Assembly: GCF_024713975.1 (NCBI RefSeq)
Contig: NC_091112.1
Span: 11,152,501 to 11,216,500 of the forward strand
Reading direction: 5' to 3'
Origin: Paralichthys olivaceus
Lineage: Eukaryota > Chordata > Actinopteri > Pleuronectiformes > Paralichthyidae
Length of the DNA: 64,000 bases
Every line of letters starts with the position of its first letter. Within the stretch, counting starts at the first letter, position 1. The position numbers were made by a program, and so were the translations under genes. Below, piece by piece: positions 1-12,089 of the stretch. The notes beneath the pieces were generated by a model. The model worked only from the letters and a program-made list of their open reading frames with translations, ran no database searches and was not told the origin of the DNA.

Positions 1-566
1 AATGTGTGTGTGTGTGTGTGCGTGCGTGAGTATGTGTGTGTGAACGAGGGATGAGGAGTGTTATTGGTGAAGAGAACAGAGATCACGGTCAGAGCAGGAT
101 TTAATCAAGGAAAGAGAGCGAGAGGCAGTTTTTGTGGGAGAGAGGTAGAGTGGTTAGATTCATCCGAGTGCTCTTCTCTTCTGTGGTTGATACTGAGCAA
201 CACTTCAGCTGCAGAAAATGATCTCAGGGAAGCCTAAAAAGAAAGCTTACAAAATCAAAACGTGGAATCATCATCCTTCCTTTTCTTAAGTCCCCCGCTC
301 TCCCCATCATCACCCTTCTCCTCTGGTGTGTGAAACATGCCGCGACAAGGAAGGTATAACTCAGAAACTGTGTGTGTGTGTGTGTGTGTGTTTATGAGTC
401 AGCTGTGAAAAATAGGCTATGATAACAGACGTTTAATACTGCATCCACTCTACTTTAGCATGTTCACTAACACAGCAGTCGCCAGATGCAACAAAAACAA
501 TAGCCGCTCTTGGGTTTTTCCAGAATGTAGTATAGAAGAAGTCCTGTAGGTTCAAAGAACAGCCTT
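1..566. other. Non-coding flank with short TG microsatellites
   Basis: No gene is visible. The stretch opens with an interrupted TG dinucleotide run (about 3-42) and has another TG run at about 369-391. Between them are purine-rich and mixed sequences with stops in all frames. Confidence 0.6.
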
Positions 567-567
567 G

Positions 568-1270
568 TTAAAGGGGAACTCCTGTTTTTTTTTCAACCTG
601 GGCCCCATGTTAATAAATGCAGGTGTGTATATTAATGGTAGCCTATACTTACAAAAAACTGTAAATTGCCTCTGTGGCTACACTGTAATATTACGGGACA
701 GTCCGTGACATGTCCACTAAAAGTTTGGTAAACCGGTCTCGCTCAGTGAGATGTCTCACTCTTGAGTCTCATGAGACCTGGGTCATTGCAGGAAGATGGA
801 AGTGGAAACATGAGCGAGAGTAATTTGGATTCAACAGAGAGATATGATTATGGCTGAATCTTTTTCTGATGTGGACAATGTTGATGAAGCATTGTCCCGA
901 CTTGTCTGAGCGACAGAATACAGACACAGAGACATTAAGCAAGACATGTGTAATGTTGCCAGACTCTTAGCTAAGACCCAGAATAACAATCTGAGCCTTT
1001 TATTGGTGAAAAAATAACTTTTAGTGGGCATTTCGTGGACTTTCGCTGTTGCCCCATAAGATTACATTGCAGACTCTGCCGTTTGTTTGCAAAACTACCC
1101 AACTGACTTCCATGGAATTGTGTGGGGGGGGTGGGGCACGACACAAATGATTTTGGTGCGGATCTTGATCGAGGGCGCGGCTCAGTGTTTTTCAACATTT
1201 TCATTGATTTATCAGAGAGTAATTCATTGATATTGGCAGAGGAAAGAACAAAAAAGAAAATGGTTGGCAA
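568..1270. mobile_element. Probable DNA-transposon remnant starting at a TTAA
   Basis: The left boundary is a TTAA followed by AGGGGAACTCC, a terminus I associate with abundant teleost repeats that target TTAA. The interior mixes short open stretches on both strands with decayed sequence, as expected of an old non-autonomous copy. I could not find the matching right terminus, so the end given is only where the repeat-like character fades. Superfamily unresolved (Kolobok or piggyBac would both fit a TTAA target). Confidence 0.35.
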
Positions 1271-2014
1271 AGCTATAGTGTAATATACGTTATAACATAC
1301 GACTATTAAAACTCTGACATGGCCTTTAAATGTCTTTTTTTGTGGATTGGAGAAGATATCAAAAGACCACTGACGATTAAAACACTGAGAAAGCAGGTAG
1401 AAGTAGAAAAGAGAGCAGAGCGAGGAGACGGGAGATGATGATCAGAAAAATTGTGCTGTTCTGCGAACAGACCTGTTACCACCATGTGAAAAGTGAAATG
1501 ATTGGTGGTGACAGAGTGAACGTCTCAGTGATTAGAGGTGCAACAGTTAGGGTCCAATATTGTAATGTCAATGGGCACAAACAGTGTGATGTAATGCTAT
1601 AGAATAAGATAATGTCCCATTCACTGCCCCATACAAGAATATTTTATTGTTGTATGTGATTTAGACATGTGTATTTTAAATATAAGTAGAAACTATAATG
1701 CGCTGTCTCAGAGGCAATGTGATTGGATAAAATGATTGATCAACACACACACACACACACACACACAATCCCATTGAAACGTCTGACCGAGCCACCAAAC
1801 GTCAACAGGATTTGAAGGAATCGATGAAGACGACTCCTTCAGAGGCATCTCATTAATATCTTGGCATGCAGGGCGACTTCCTCGACATAAATCTGCAACT
1901 TTATTGTCAGTAGTTAACAGAGACAAGACTAAAGTTGATGGCGCGGCGGAGAAACTCATAACGCAAGCAGCTTTGGTGAGGATGCTTGTTAAAAAGATGC
2001 TATTTTGCAGCACA

Positions 2015-2015
<1 letters not shown>

Positions 2016-2067
<52 letters not shown>
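2016..2067. repeat. (TG)n microsatellite
   Basis: Uninterrupted TG dinucleotide run of about 26 units, ending in GCGC. It explains the cysteine/valine-rich open frames on this stretch, which are not genes. Confidence 0.95.
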
Positions 2068-2070
<3 letters not shown>

Positions 2071-2303
2071 TATAGAGGGGGGAGTTACATAGAATGAGAG
2101 CTTTTCGTCCACTCCAGTTACTAATCACCGCCTCATTCTCTCTCACCCTGCATAATTCTCTCCTTCACCGCCTTTATAAATCTCTCTCCTCTTCCCTCCT
2201 CTTCCTCTCTTTCTGAGGGCAGAGACAGCAGATGTGTTGGCAGGTTAAATGACCTCTGTGATGTATGACTTAACAAACCGCGGGCATCCATCAACCCAAA
2301 CCT

Positions 2304-2305
<2 letters not shown>

Positions 2306-2371
<66 letters not shown>
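2306..2371. repeat. (TG)n microsatellite
   Basis: Uninterrupted TG run of about 33 units, the second long one within 300 bp. Confidence 0.95.
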
Positions 2372-2373
<2 letters not shown>

Positions 2374-4396
2374 CAAAGAGACGCTACTCATAAAGTGCAT
2401 TTTCAATTTACCCTCAGCCCAAACTTGCCTCTCACACACAGAGGCCTCCCCTCTCCTCACCTATGAAGCAGTTCTCCCCCACACATTATGTCCCTTCATT
2501 TTATGAATGAGTGTGTCTCCTGGCACATGTAGATGTGCTGTATGCATGAATGTGAATGAAGCACCGCCACAGTCTAATTACTTAATCCATGTTTCCCTCA
2601 GTTCTGCTGCAAAGAAACACAGATGAGACATGCCCTCTCTGACCCCTGTATGTGTGTATGTGTGAAGGAGAAGCTCTCTTTGATGAAAAATATGCATCTG
2701 CATGCAACAATATTAGTCATGTGAGCACTCCTTTGTTATGCCTTGTTTTACTAGTATTTCCCTGCACTAGTCTATGATTATACTCTCTGAACCTGTTCAT
2801 TTTTGTATAGATCCAGACAAAGTAGCACGTCCAGGAATTTCTTTTCATTGCAAGACAGGGTTCTTTTTTGTATTCCCCAATTTCCAAGAGAAGAATTCTT
2901 GGATTTTGATTGTGTGTGTGAAATCTGGTGCAGCTTGATTGAATGTAAGGGGACAGTGTTATTGGAGGTATGTGCTCTGCCATCCTATTGATTCTGTAAG
3001 TGCAAATGAACGAGGGATCTTGTAAAATCGCTTATGTGAATGTTTTTTTTCTTTTTCATCACTTTTTCCTGACTGTGCTGCCACAGTCGTCCATCTGTGG
3101 CGTGCTGACAGACGGCAGACGCGCCCCCCCTCTCCACAAAGTAATTACAGGAAGCCGAGGAGGAGCTGCTCCAGGCACATCCTGGCACACAGCTCACCTG
3201 GAAAAAAAGTTCACCTTTGGGTGAATCTTCTCTGCCAAGTGCCCCTACACTTACATCAAGGGGATGGAGCAGCTGTAGTTAGCTTGATTTCGTTCTCTTA
3301 CAGTGGATCCAGTGGTGACTATTATTTTGTTGTCCATCTACAGCGGAGAAGAAGCTTATTCTGGAGGAGAGTTTTTTGTTTTGTTATTGAGTAATGATCA
3401 CTAGCTAACTGGAATCCATTTTAACAGATTGACCACAGCTTTTATTCTCCATCCATGAACAAATTTCAAGACTCAAATTTGAACTTATGGGAGGAGTATC
3501 AAAATTACACCAATATTATTAATTCATACAACAATAACATCAATTAACTAACTGCTTTTTATATTCAGGGTACATGACATAGGGAACTTTTCCTAAAATG
3601 AATCATGACAGGGATCATTTTCAGACTCAAGCTCAACCTTTTTATAGAGAGATGAGTCATGTTGTCAGGAATGTTCTGGTGCTTGTTTTATGGCATTTAA
3701 TTGTATAATCTTTTATAAAGTATCATTTCCTGCTTTGCTTGTGTCTTGTGCCATGTTTTAATGTATTGTCTTGCAGACTTTTGTGTTATATGCTGCTATT
3801 TTAGTAGGGATAGGGATAGAAAATTATTTTAAACTAAAAAGTATCTGCTGTTGGTTTGTCCTTGTATAAATGAACATTTATTAATGTACAGATAAGGGTA
3901 GAGATGTAACTTTGAATCGTTTTACTAATTATATCTTAATTGTCACAGATTCACAAAAAGACGGCACAGAATCTCCAACCTATTTGGGATTTTTTTCCTT
4001 CTTTTTCACAAATGGATGATTGTAATGAATGTATGTTCAGCCGTTCGTCTTTTGACTTTTGTGATTCTCCCACTAATTGTCTCAGCGGGGGGAAGCTGAC
4101 CAAGATGGCTGTGCTGCCCTCTGGATCACTGCGACTATCGCTGTGGCAACAAAAGAGGGGATGAGGAAAACAGCAAGGAGAAATAAAACACTTCACCCAC
4201 CCCTTTCCCAGAGAAGTGCCAGATCTTTATTTCACTCCTTTCTTTCCACTCTCTTCTGTCTCAGTGCCCACAAAGTGATTGGAAAGCACACGACAATCTT
4301 TTTTGTTGTCGTTCGATGGCGCGTGATAATGTGGTCATTATCATCGCTAAGGGAACAGGTTGGGGCTCAGACAGGGTTTCATTGGGGGTCTTTAAA

Positions 4397-4398
<2 letters not shown>

Positions 4399-4441
<43 letters not shown>
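4399..4441. repeat. (CA)n microsatellite
   Basis: Uninterrupted CA run of about 21 units, followed by a short ATA-interrupted tail. Confidence 0.95.
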
Positions 4442-4445
<4 letters not shown>

Positions 4446-5700
4446 AACACATACACACTTTCAGTGTGGGAAAAGAATGCTTCTAAAAGAGGGACAGCTG
4501 TTTGGGTGGCTCGTGAGGATGGCGATCAGGTTAAAGGGATGATGGCCTACTGTAGACTCCACCTGTGCATTCAGCCACGCCTGAGGCTGTGGGGGGAAAC
4601 AGGGCTCAGCGTGGGAGAGTGTGATTTTCTCCTGTCCATTGCTATGGCTGTGTATTAGTGTTTGGGGGCTTCCCAAAATGAAATAAAAATAGATCCCTGA
4701 TAGAGCTCATTTTAATCTGATTTGTCAAGTGAATACTCGCAATTGACTTCTTCAAAATCCCCAAACTACAGTGGACAGTCCTCACGAGAGCAGAAACTAC
4801 GAGGAAGCGAAGTTGACTTGAAGACATTTAAAGTTTCAAAGAACAGACAGAAATTCAAGCTCTCTTCTGCTGTCGTGAACCGTTTGTCTTTGTGCAGCAT
4901 CACCAATATTAATCTTGCCCACTATCAATCACATGGTGTGAATGCTGGGTTGGAATGTGATTAACTTTTCTGTGTGTGTGTGTATGTGTGTGTGTGTGTG
5001 TGTGTGTGCGTGCGTCAGCTGATTTCATTCCAGCTGCTCATAGAACAAGAGACGAGGGAAGGACAGGGAGGCAGTTAATACCAAACCAATGAGTGAAATT
5101 GATTAAATCTTGCTGTTTTATTAAATTTGAAATTCAAATGAAACGCTCCCTCTGCATGTGCTTTTGAACATAGGATGGCTTTAGAGGCCGGGGATAATTC
5201 TGGGTTATTTCCAGGGCGTGCGTCACTATATTGACTAACTATCCATGACTTGAAAAGGATTGGAAGTATTTAAACCTTCACACCCAAGTTATTAAAGTTG
5301 TTGCTCGCAGTTCATAGTCTGAGTCCGAGCTTGGTTTAAATGATTAACTGCTGCGTTTAAATGATTTGCAAAGTTGAAAAACCGGACAGGAAGAGGCGTT
5401 TTAGTTTTTTAAAGACAACATTTGTTTTCAGCTGAATGAGATGAAATTGCAGAGGCAGTGGTGGTAGTTTCCTCCCTCTCCTCCCCCAGGGCTGACTGGA
5501 TACGCCCCAGGGACAGGATGGGACGGACGGGGCCGGCCTCTCATTCATCAGCCTCTCCCTCTGCGTGGCTTCAAAACATCAGTGAAAACAACAGCCTGTG
5601 GAACTGAGACAAAGTGTTTCTGTCCGACACATCAGGTCGGGTCGCTTCAGACTGTCAAGACCCTGAAGCACCTTTACTGAAAGACACACTCAATTAAAAC

Positions 5701-6310
5701 TAGTGCTGGAAGAAGTGGTCACATCCTTTACTTAAGTAAAGGTACTAATTCCAAACTTTAACTATAATACTGCACTACAACTATTCAAAACCTTAACGTC
5801 AGCAAAATGAACATAAAATAAACATTCTTTTTATGCAGTAAAATGTTTTTCTATCTGGTGTTTCTGGATTAATATTCCTGCTGCATTTTACTGCTGTTGC
5901 TGTTTATAGTTGAGCTCATTTGAAATACTTTATACACTGTTGTTGCAGTATAATCCACAATAATTCGCCATACGTATAAAAGTCCTAACTTTTTATGAAT
6001 TTTAGAAAAACAGCCTGTTTTCAGCTTTGTGAAGATGCAATTTCTACCTGATGCAAGACGCTTTTATACTAATTATCTCAACACATAAAGAAACACGTCA
6101 TCCTTCAGTTAATCACAAACTTTCAACATCAACACATCTGGAGATAAATGGTTTACACTTTAAAACTCTCAGACAAGTGTGGAGTAAAAAGTACAATATC
6201 TCTGTTAGAGGTGTAGTGGTGTAGTAGAATGTTGCATAAATGCCAATACTAGTAAGTACAAGTACTTCAAATATGTACTTGAGTATACAGTAGTTGAGTC
6301 ACCAGCACTG
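5701..6310. mobile_element. hAT-type MITE with 8-bp target-site duplication
   Basis: The element begins TAGTGCTGG and ends CCAGCACTG, terminal inverted repeats that match except for the first base. It is flanked by a perfect 8-bp direct repeat, ATTAAAAC, at 5693-5700 and 6311-6318. An 8-bp duplication and C/TAGTG-type ends are typical of hAT transposons. The ends carry the degenerate AAGTAC/TACTT-rich sequence (tttacttaagtaaagg on the left, tacttgagtatacagtag on the right) seen in many teleost MITEs. At about 610 bp with no transposase frame it is non-autonomous. It lies about 0.9 kb upstream of the sp8 start codon. Confidence 0.88.
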
Positions 6311-6785
6311 ATTAAAACTGTCCGTGTCCCCCTGTCTGGAAAGTGTTGATTTGTTAGAATTTTGTGTGAATTTGTTGGATACATTTTAGGAGACAGAGTT
6401 TGAAAACGTGATTCTATCTTATTTTACTCTTATTAATTTTAACAAATAAATAACTGAAGACTTACCATACACTTTTCAACCAAATGACCCTATAAACTCT
6501 GCGACAGTCTACTCGTCCACATCAGGACCTCACCAACCCTTGGACACTTTTGACACCCGAAAAACGATTTATTTCTCTCTGGCTTTTAAAACAGGTTTAG
6601 ACTTGTATTCATGTGGTTTTATCTTATTTCACTCTTTTGTTTTATCCTTTTATGTATCTCCCTATTTTAGCTGTGGCCATCCTCTGTAGTTATGTTATGT
6701 TATTTATGCGGAAGGTTTTGTAAATGGAATTTGTATCAGTGAATTGTTTTGTAAAATTGTATTGTATAGCACCGAACTCAACTAG

Positions 6786-6829
6786 ACTAGACGAAACTAA
6801 ACTAAACTAAACTAAACTAAACTAAACAT
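6786..6829. repeat. (AAACT)n pentanucleotide repeat
   Basis: About seven or eight tandem copies of the AAACT/ACTAA pentamer, with the left edge degenerate (ctagactagacgaaact). It lies about 360 bp upstream of the sp8 start codon, near the likely promoter. Confidence 0.9.
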
Positions 6830-6899
6830 CTGTCGTTTTTAACGAAACTTTACAAAAAAGTTGACTTAACTTGATGTCCGAGAGAAAAGAAAAACAATA

Positions 6900-7185
6900 A
6901 TAAATCCAACATCGTCTCCCCTCGCGAGATTTCGCTTTTATAATTTACGAGCGTAAATGTCCTCGGACAGTCCGAGCTGTCCTCTGATTGGTCCTCAGGC
7001 TGTCAGCGGACACTTCAAAGACACAAGGAAACTACAACTACAGCAGTCGCAGAGAAACACACACACTCACACACACTTTTCATCACAGACAGCCACTGCG
7101 AGCACAACACACACTCACACACGTACTCCCTCTCTTCCTCACACACCAACACACACACTCAGCAGAAGACAGCGCAGCACGGACC
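6900..7185 (+). promoter_or_regulatory. sp8: Probable sp8 proximal promoter and 5' UTR
   Basis: This interval directly precedes the sp8 start codon. It contains a TATA-like AT stretch (ttttataattt near 6,936), an inverted CCAAT box (GATTGGTC near 6,983), and then a CA-rich, stop-containing leader running to the ATG. No transcription start is proven; the assignment rests on position and these motifs. Confidence 0.45.
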
Positions 7186-8935
7186 ATGGCTGCTACACTG
7201 CTCCAGGTAAGTTTATATTTATTTGTGTAAGCAGATTTTACGAAGAAATTGCAAAAGCTTTTCGTTTATTTCGGTTTAATATCTTAACATAGCTCAGTGT
7301 ATCGCAGTTACATTAATGCAATATTTTACCACCTAATGTCCCTGTAACAATAATATTCACAGTCTATGATAATAAACTAGACGATTACCATTTTCTTCAG
7401 TCATAATAAAGATCTGCAGTTGTTTTCGTCCCTTTCTGTTAAGATGTGGTTTAAATGAAAGAGTTGGTTACGTTTAAAAACATTGTCACTGTAACTGGAT
7501 TCATCTAATGGAGGAAAGTGTGATCCATTTTATTTCTATTCGTACATGAAAGGTTTACCTGCTGCAGTGTCGGTGTTGTTTGAAGACATGTGAGGCAAAC
7601 TGATTGAAAAGGGTAGCAACAGATGACTAGGGTATCTTTGTGCGTAATTACGCACAGCTTGTTTAAGCTGGGTCTCTGGAGTGACAAGTCTCCACGTGTG
7701 GTTGTTTCCCTCAGGAGGAGCCTCGGCTGGGCGGCACTCCGCTGGCCATGCTGGCCGCCACCTGCAGCAGGATCGGTGAGGCCGGACCCTCCTGCTCCCC
7801 TGCTCTCTCCGACGGAACCACGGGACTCGCAAAGGGCTTCCACTCGTGGAGGGGCGGCGCCCCGGGCACCAGCGGCCTGGGCATGTGCCTCACGTCGCTT
7901 GGGGTTCCCTCTGGGACACCCAGGAGCGGCGGGCCCGGACTGACAGAGACCTCCAGCGCTTTTTCAGTGACCACAGCCAACTCTCCTTTTGGAAACGATT
8001 TTTCGATGTACCAGACCACCGTGTCGTCAGACAGCAATGTACACGATCCCACTCATGCGCAGCGGTCTGTGTTTCTCACCAAGTTCCCCTCTTCGGTGGA
8101 AGGTATTGCGGGGATATATCCCAGGATGCACGCACATCCCTATGAGTCGTGGTTCAAACCGATGGGAGAAGTCGGTAGCGGATCCTCTGCATGGTGGGAC
8201 ATGGGCTCCGGCTGGGTGGACGCACAGCCCCCTGCCCGGTTACCCTCACCTCTGGGCGGCTACAGCACTGACTACAGCTTCAGCCCCGGTGCGCCTCAGC
8301 ACATGCTCCCTACCTCGCAGAACCTGTTTGACGGATTCAGGCCTCCAGTTCATGGTTCCTACACCGAGTCCACGGCCACAGGGGCGTTAACTGGATCACC
8401 TGTCGTGTCTCTGCCCGCGTCCTCCCGCTCCTCCTCACGGCGCTACTCCGGCAGAGCCACGTGTGACTGCCCGAACTGTCACGAGGCGGAGAGCCTGGGT
8501 CAGGGGGGCTCGAGCCCGCGACGGAGGGCCCTGCACAACTGTCACATCCCAGGCTGTGGCAAAGTCTACGGCAAGACCTCCCACCTGAAGGCCCACCTGC
8601 GCTGGCACACCGGGGAGAGGCCGTTCGTCTGCAACTGGCTCTTCTGCGGGAAACGCTTCACGCGCTCCGACGAGCTCCAGCGGCATTTGCGCACGCACAC
8701 CGGGGAGAAGAGGTTCGAGTGCTCAGTTTGCCGCAAACGGTTCATGCGCTCCGACCACTTGAGCAAACACGTCAGGACGCACAGCGCAGACGGCTCGGAG
8801 GAAGGCTGCGACGCGGGACTCGGTAAAGCGAACAGCGACACGGACACCAGCCTGTCCGGGAGCCCGAGCCAGTCCCCCGGGCTGCCCGCGCGTGAGACTG
8901 TCCCCCCCGGTGAGGGACAGAGGGCGGTGGAATAA
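7186..8935 (+). CDS. sp8: Transcription factor Sp8 (Sp/KLF zinc-finger family)
   Basis: Two coding exons: 7186-7206 (MAATLLQ, donor gtaagt) and 7715-8935 (acceptor ccctcag), giving 413 aa. A tiny first coding exon joined in phase 0 to [17 protein letters not shown] reproduces the known start of Sp8/Sp9. Visible parts in order: the SP motif ([10 protein letters not shown], about 15-24), the conserved [10 protein letters not shown] block, the Buttonhead box with CDCPNC at 257-262 preceded by RRYSGRAT, and three C2H2 zinc fingers from C283 to about residue 363 (HTGER and HTGEK linkers). The tail has the Sp8/9-type NSDTDTS segment. Sp8 binds GC/GT boxes and acts in limb or fin outgrowth and forebrain patterning (family knowledge). 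Sp9 is the main alternative; the itgb8 and tmem196 neighbours favour sp8. The protein lacks the long Ala, Gly and Ser runs of mammalian SP8, so it is probably one of the two teleost sp8 duplicates; a or b cannot be decided. Confidence 0.93.
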
Positions 8936-9068
8936 ATCCCACAAATACAAACGCATAGAGCGTGATTTCCCGAACACTTACAAATTGAAATGGCACTTTA
9001 TCATGAACTTCAGCTGTGGATAAACACTGTCTTTACCTCAATTATCATATTTGTAGCCTTCTTTGCAA

Positions 9069-9161
9069 AATAAATTTTTACCAAACAGTTTATAAATGTT
9101 GTATTATTTGAAGATTTGTTATGTCTTATTTATTCTGCAGTTATTCTCAGTTAGAAATAAA
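9069..9161 (+). terminator. sp8: sp8 polyadenylation signals
   Basis: Two AATAAA hexamers lie 134 and 221 bases after the sp8 stop codon, at 9069-9074 and 9156-9161, each followed by T/GT-rich sequence. Either could direct 3' end formation. Confidence 0.55.
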
Positions 9162-11451
9162 CAAGTAGCCTTTCACTTCGTTTTTATTCTTGACAATTTT
9201 TTGAATTTCATCTTTAAAGCCATTACATAAAAGGTTTTTTAAAATATATATTTCGTTGATATAATTTTGTATAACTGATCTTTGCCTGTTTGTCATGATT
9301 ATAACTCCTATTGATCAAACGGGACGTTTTTGGCATATATTTACATATGATGTTGGGCCTGTTGGTCAGAGGCCTGTAATATAACCAAAGCATTTTTTTT
9401 ATTGTAATTTTTAATTAAAGAAAACTTTTTTCTGAGATTAACAAATCTAAAACAGTGTTTAACTAATATCCATTATCCTTCCTGACTATTAAGGTGAAAC
9501 TGTGGAGGAATACTTGCGGCCATTAATCCCACTATTAGAGAGTTTTTTCTTTTTACTTGAAATTCTTTTATCCAGTTTTTCTTTGAGAAATGTTTGGCTT
9601 TGATTGGTTGAATTCTGGTGCAGGTTTTGACATTATTTACTATTAAATGTAGTAAATTACAACTTTATTTGAAGTATAATTCTTTTGAGTTGGTGTGTAA
9701 CTGAGGCTTGTAAAAACTAAAAGTACCTGATCAAGGTATTGAAGTTGTTATGGTGATAAAGACTGACATCAGAACTATTTAACTGTTAAACCTGTAGAGT
9801 TGAATATTTATGCAAATGTTTACAGTGATCAGTATATCGTTATATATATATTAATAAATATATCAGTTGCTTTAGTGTGTATCTCCACCTAGTGTTCAGT
9901 TTGGACACTAACTTTTGTTTTGGACCAAGTTGGTTCTTGATATTAAAGTTGAAAACAAAAGTTGGTCACAACCTAAAGTTTTGTACATTTTGTACATTGT
10001 GTGCACAGATTAACACAAAAACTTAAATTCTATTGAACAGTCAACATTGAAAGTCAAATGTTGAGTAACTTGATGAGGTACTATAATGAATTAAATATCT
10101 GTTATATGCATTAGGCCTTTTTATAACAAACTTTTCCTAAAGAATGAATAAATAAATTCAATAAAACCTGTTGTTGCAGAAAATCTGCAAAACACAAAGA
10201 AATGATTAAAAAAATCTTGCACATTTTTATTGTTACAAAATCATTCATGCTACGCAACTACAGTCACATTATTTGACAGTAATACTACACAGAAAAGTGC
10301 TGTTGTTACTCCAAACTGAGTCCCCCGTATGAGATGAGATGATTATTACCTTATTGCTGTATTATTCTGGGTTAGGAAGAGAGACCAGTCTTCATAAACA
10401 CAGAGTGCTTACTACCCATTACTCAAGTAGCCTTGTCATAAAATAGCACAATTAACATATCAGGATAAGAGAAAGAAATAATAATAAAATCACAATAAAT
10501 AATAATTAGTGTTCAGCTATTGCTGTAAACAAGTTTGCGTTAAATAAAAAAGAATAGGATTGGGGGAAGCAAAAGTCTCATAAGATGCCATTCAAACTGG
10601 CATTGTGGATCCAGAGGATCTAGTGCATTAGGAGTTTGAGGAGAGAAAGTCCACCTCCGTACCTTTATGGCTGATTTGTACCTTTGCCCAGGAGCTGCTC
10701 TCTGCCTCCAAACATATCTACAGCTCTGGATAGTGATGATCAGCAGATGCATGCACATGTTTCTGTGGCTGTTACAGAGTGTTCGAATGTTCAGGCATTT
10801 GATGATACACTTGCCATCAATATTTTACATATTGATTTTCAGTTCATTGTTATTCCAGTGTTGTGGTTTTGATACATTTGCTTTGAATGCACTCGCATGC
10901 CTTCTAATGCCCAAAGAATAGAAAACAAATCATTTCAGACCCGCCATTACAGCTCTCTCGCCTCAGAGACCTCAGTTTTCAGTAGTATAATGCAAAAACA
11001 ATTGTTTGAGTGCAAGTCTAACCAGACAATCATATGAAACTATACTGTCATACATATATATATATATATATAATGAAAATAAAATGACATAAAACAATGT
11101 TCAATGCAGTTGATCAGTTAAAAAAAACAAAATATAAAGGGACATTAAAAAAACACTTTAAGAGCAGGTATACGCCACATGTGACTCAAAGTCTAATCAA
11201 ATAAAAATGAAGACTCACTCGTCATGAGTTACATCCCAAAACAATTCAGCTGAGGTCAGTCATGTGTCCACAGTATTATTTGAGAGGAAATTTCGTACCT
11301 CAAGCTGACCACAAGGGGGCAGGCTAAAACAGGTGAACAGTAGAGTTGTTGGTGTTCGAGTGTCACACGACTCTATAACATGTAGTGTCTTTACTGTAAA
11401 TAGAAAGCAGAGATAGACCACCAAGGTTTCTATCTGAGCAGCACACACACA

Positions 11452-11522
<71 letters not shown>

Positions 11523-11863
11523 ATGGGCCCATAAATTTGAGCAGTAATTGGGAGATTAGGGGCTAAGAAAGTACGAACTGATCGTCCTGTAGCCTAAAGA
11601 AGAAGAAGAAGCCTCGCTGCTGCTACAGAGGAAGAAGAGGTCGGGGGACTTGTGCTCGTTGATTCATCTCCATCTCCTGAATACTGGCCATGCTAGTCAC
11701 ACAGTCGAAGAGACTTTGTACAGTTTTGAGTTTTTAACCATTATCAGTGTCTCTACATAGAGCTGGTTGAAGTTTTTTGAAGGTTCAGAGACAGAAAAGA
11801 AGCCTTTTAGTTCAACTCTCCTTCTACACGCCTTCCCTCTGACCCATGACCTCTGACCTCGGC
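9162..11863. other. Convergent intergenic spacer between sp8 and itgb8
   Basis: AT-rich spacer under 3 kb that must hold the 3' UTRs of both convergent genes. No coding exon is visible. The itgb8 3' UTR enters from the right; TTTATT (reverse AATAAA) occurs near 10,225 but I cannot tell whether it is used. ABCB5, which separates SP8 from ITGB8 in human, is not present. A TA run lies near 11,053-11,071 and a long CA run at 11,443-11,522. Confidence 0.6.
11443..11522. repeat. (CA)n microsatellite in the itgb8 3' flank
   Basis: About 80 bases of CA with one early GA interruption. It lies about 340 bp beyond the itgb8 stop codon on the minus strand, so it is probably transcribed in the 3' UTR. 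Confidence 0.93.
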
Positions 11864-12026
11864 CTAGTACTGCCAGGGGTCACCCAGGGGCATCTTGGGA
11901 ACCTGAATGTGCATCTCCACAGGGCGGTCAGGTGGCTGGTCCCTCCTGTAGGTAACTGTCTTCTCATTGGTTGTTGGAATGTAGGACAGGTCCTGGAGGG
12001 TGACAGAAATATGGTGTCAGTAATAA

Positions 12027-12089
<63 letters not shown>

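Larger units (their letters stand above)
1300..5690. other. Non-coding region upstream of sp8
   Basis: No exon could be supported. It contains several CA/TG microsatellites and ordinary unique-looking DNA. Open frames here are short, overlap dinucleotide runs (giving poly Cys-Val or His-Thr) and lack splice-consistent partners. Developmental regulators such as sp8 usually have distal enhancers in their flanks, and some of this sequence (for example about 5,020-5,240) may be such an element, but I cannot show conservation from one genome. Confidence 0.5.

Noticed and set aside
2016-2092. Open frames rich in Cys-Val or His-Thr over dinucleotide runs (also at 11,260, 17,355, 24,064, 27,226, 37,064)
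   Set aside because: They are translations of CA/TG microsatellites in successive frames with no splice partners or family similarity.
4077-4658. 193-aa plus-strand frame upstream of sp8
   Set aside because: It runs through a CA microsatellite, has no recognisable domain, and overlaps equally long antisense frames.
7748-8935. sp8 as a single-exon gene starting at 7,748
   Set aside because: A first exon encoding MAATLLQ at 7,186 with a good donor and an acceptor at 7,714 restores the conserved EEPRLG.TPLA start of Sp8.
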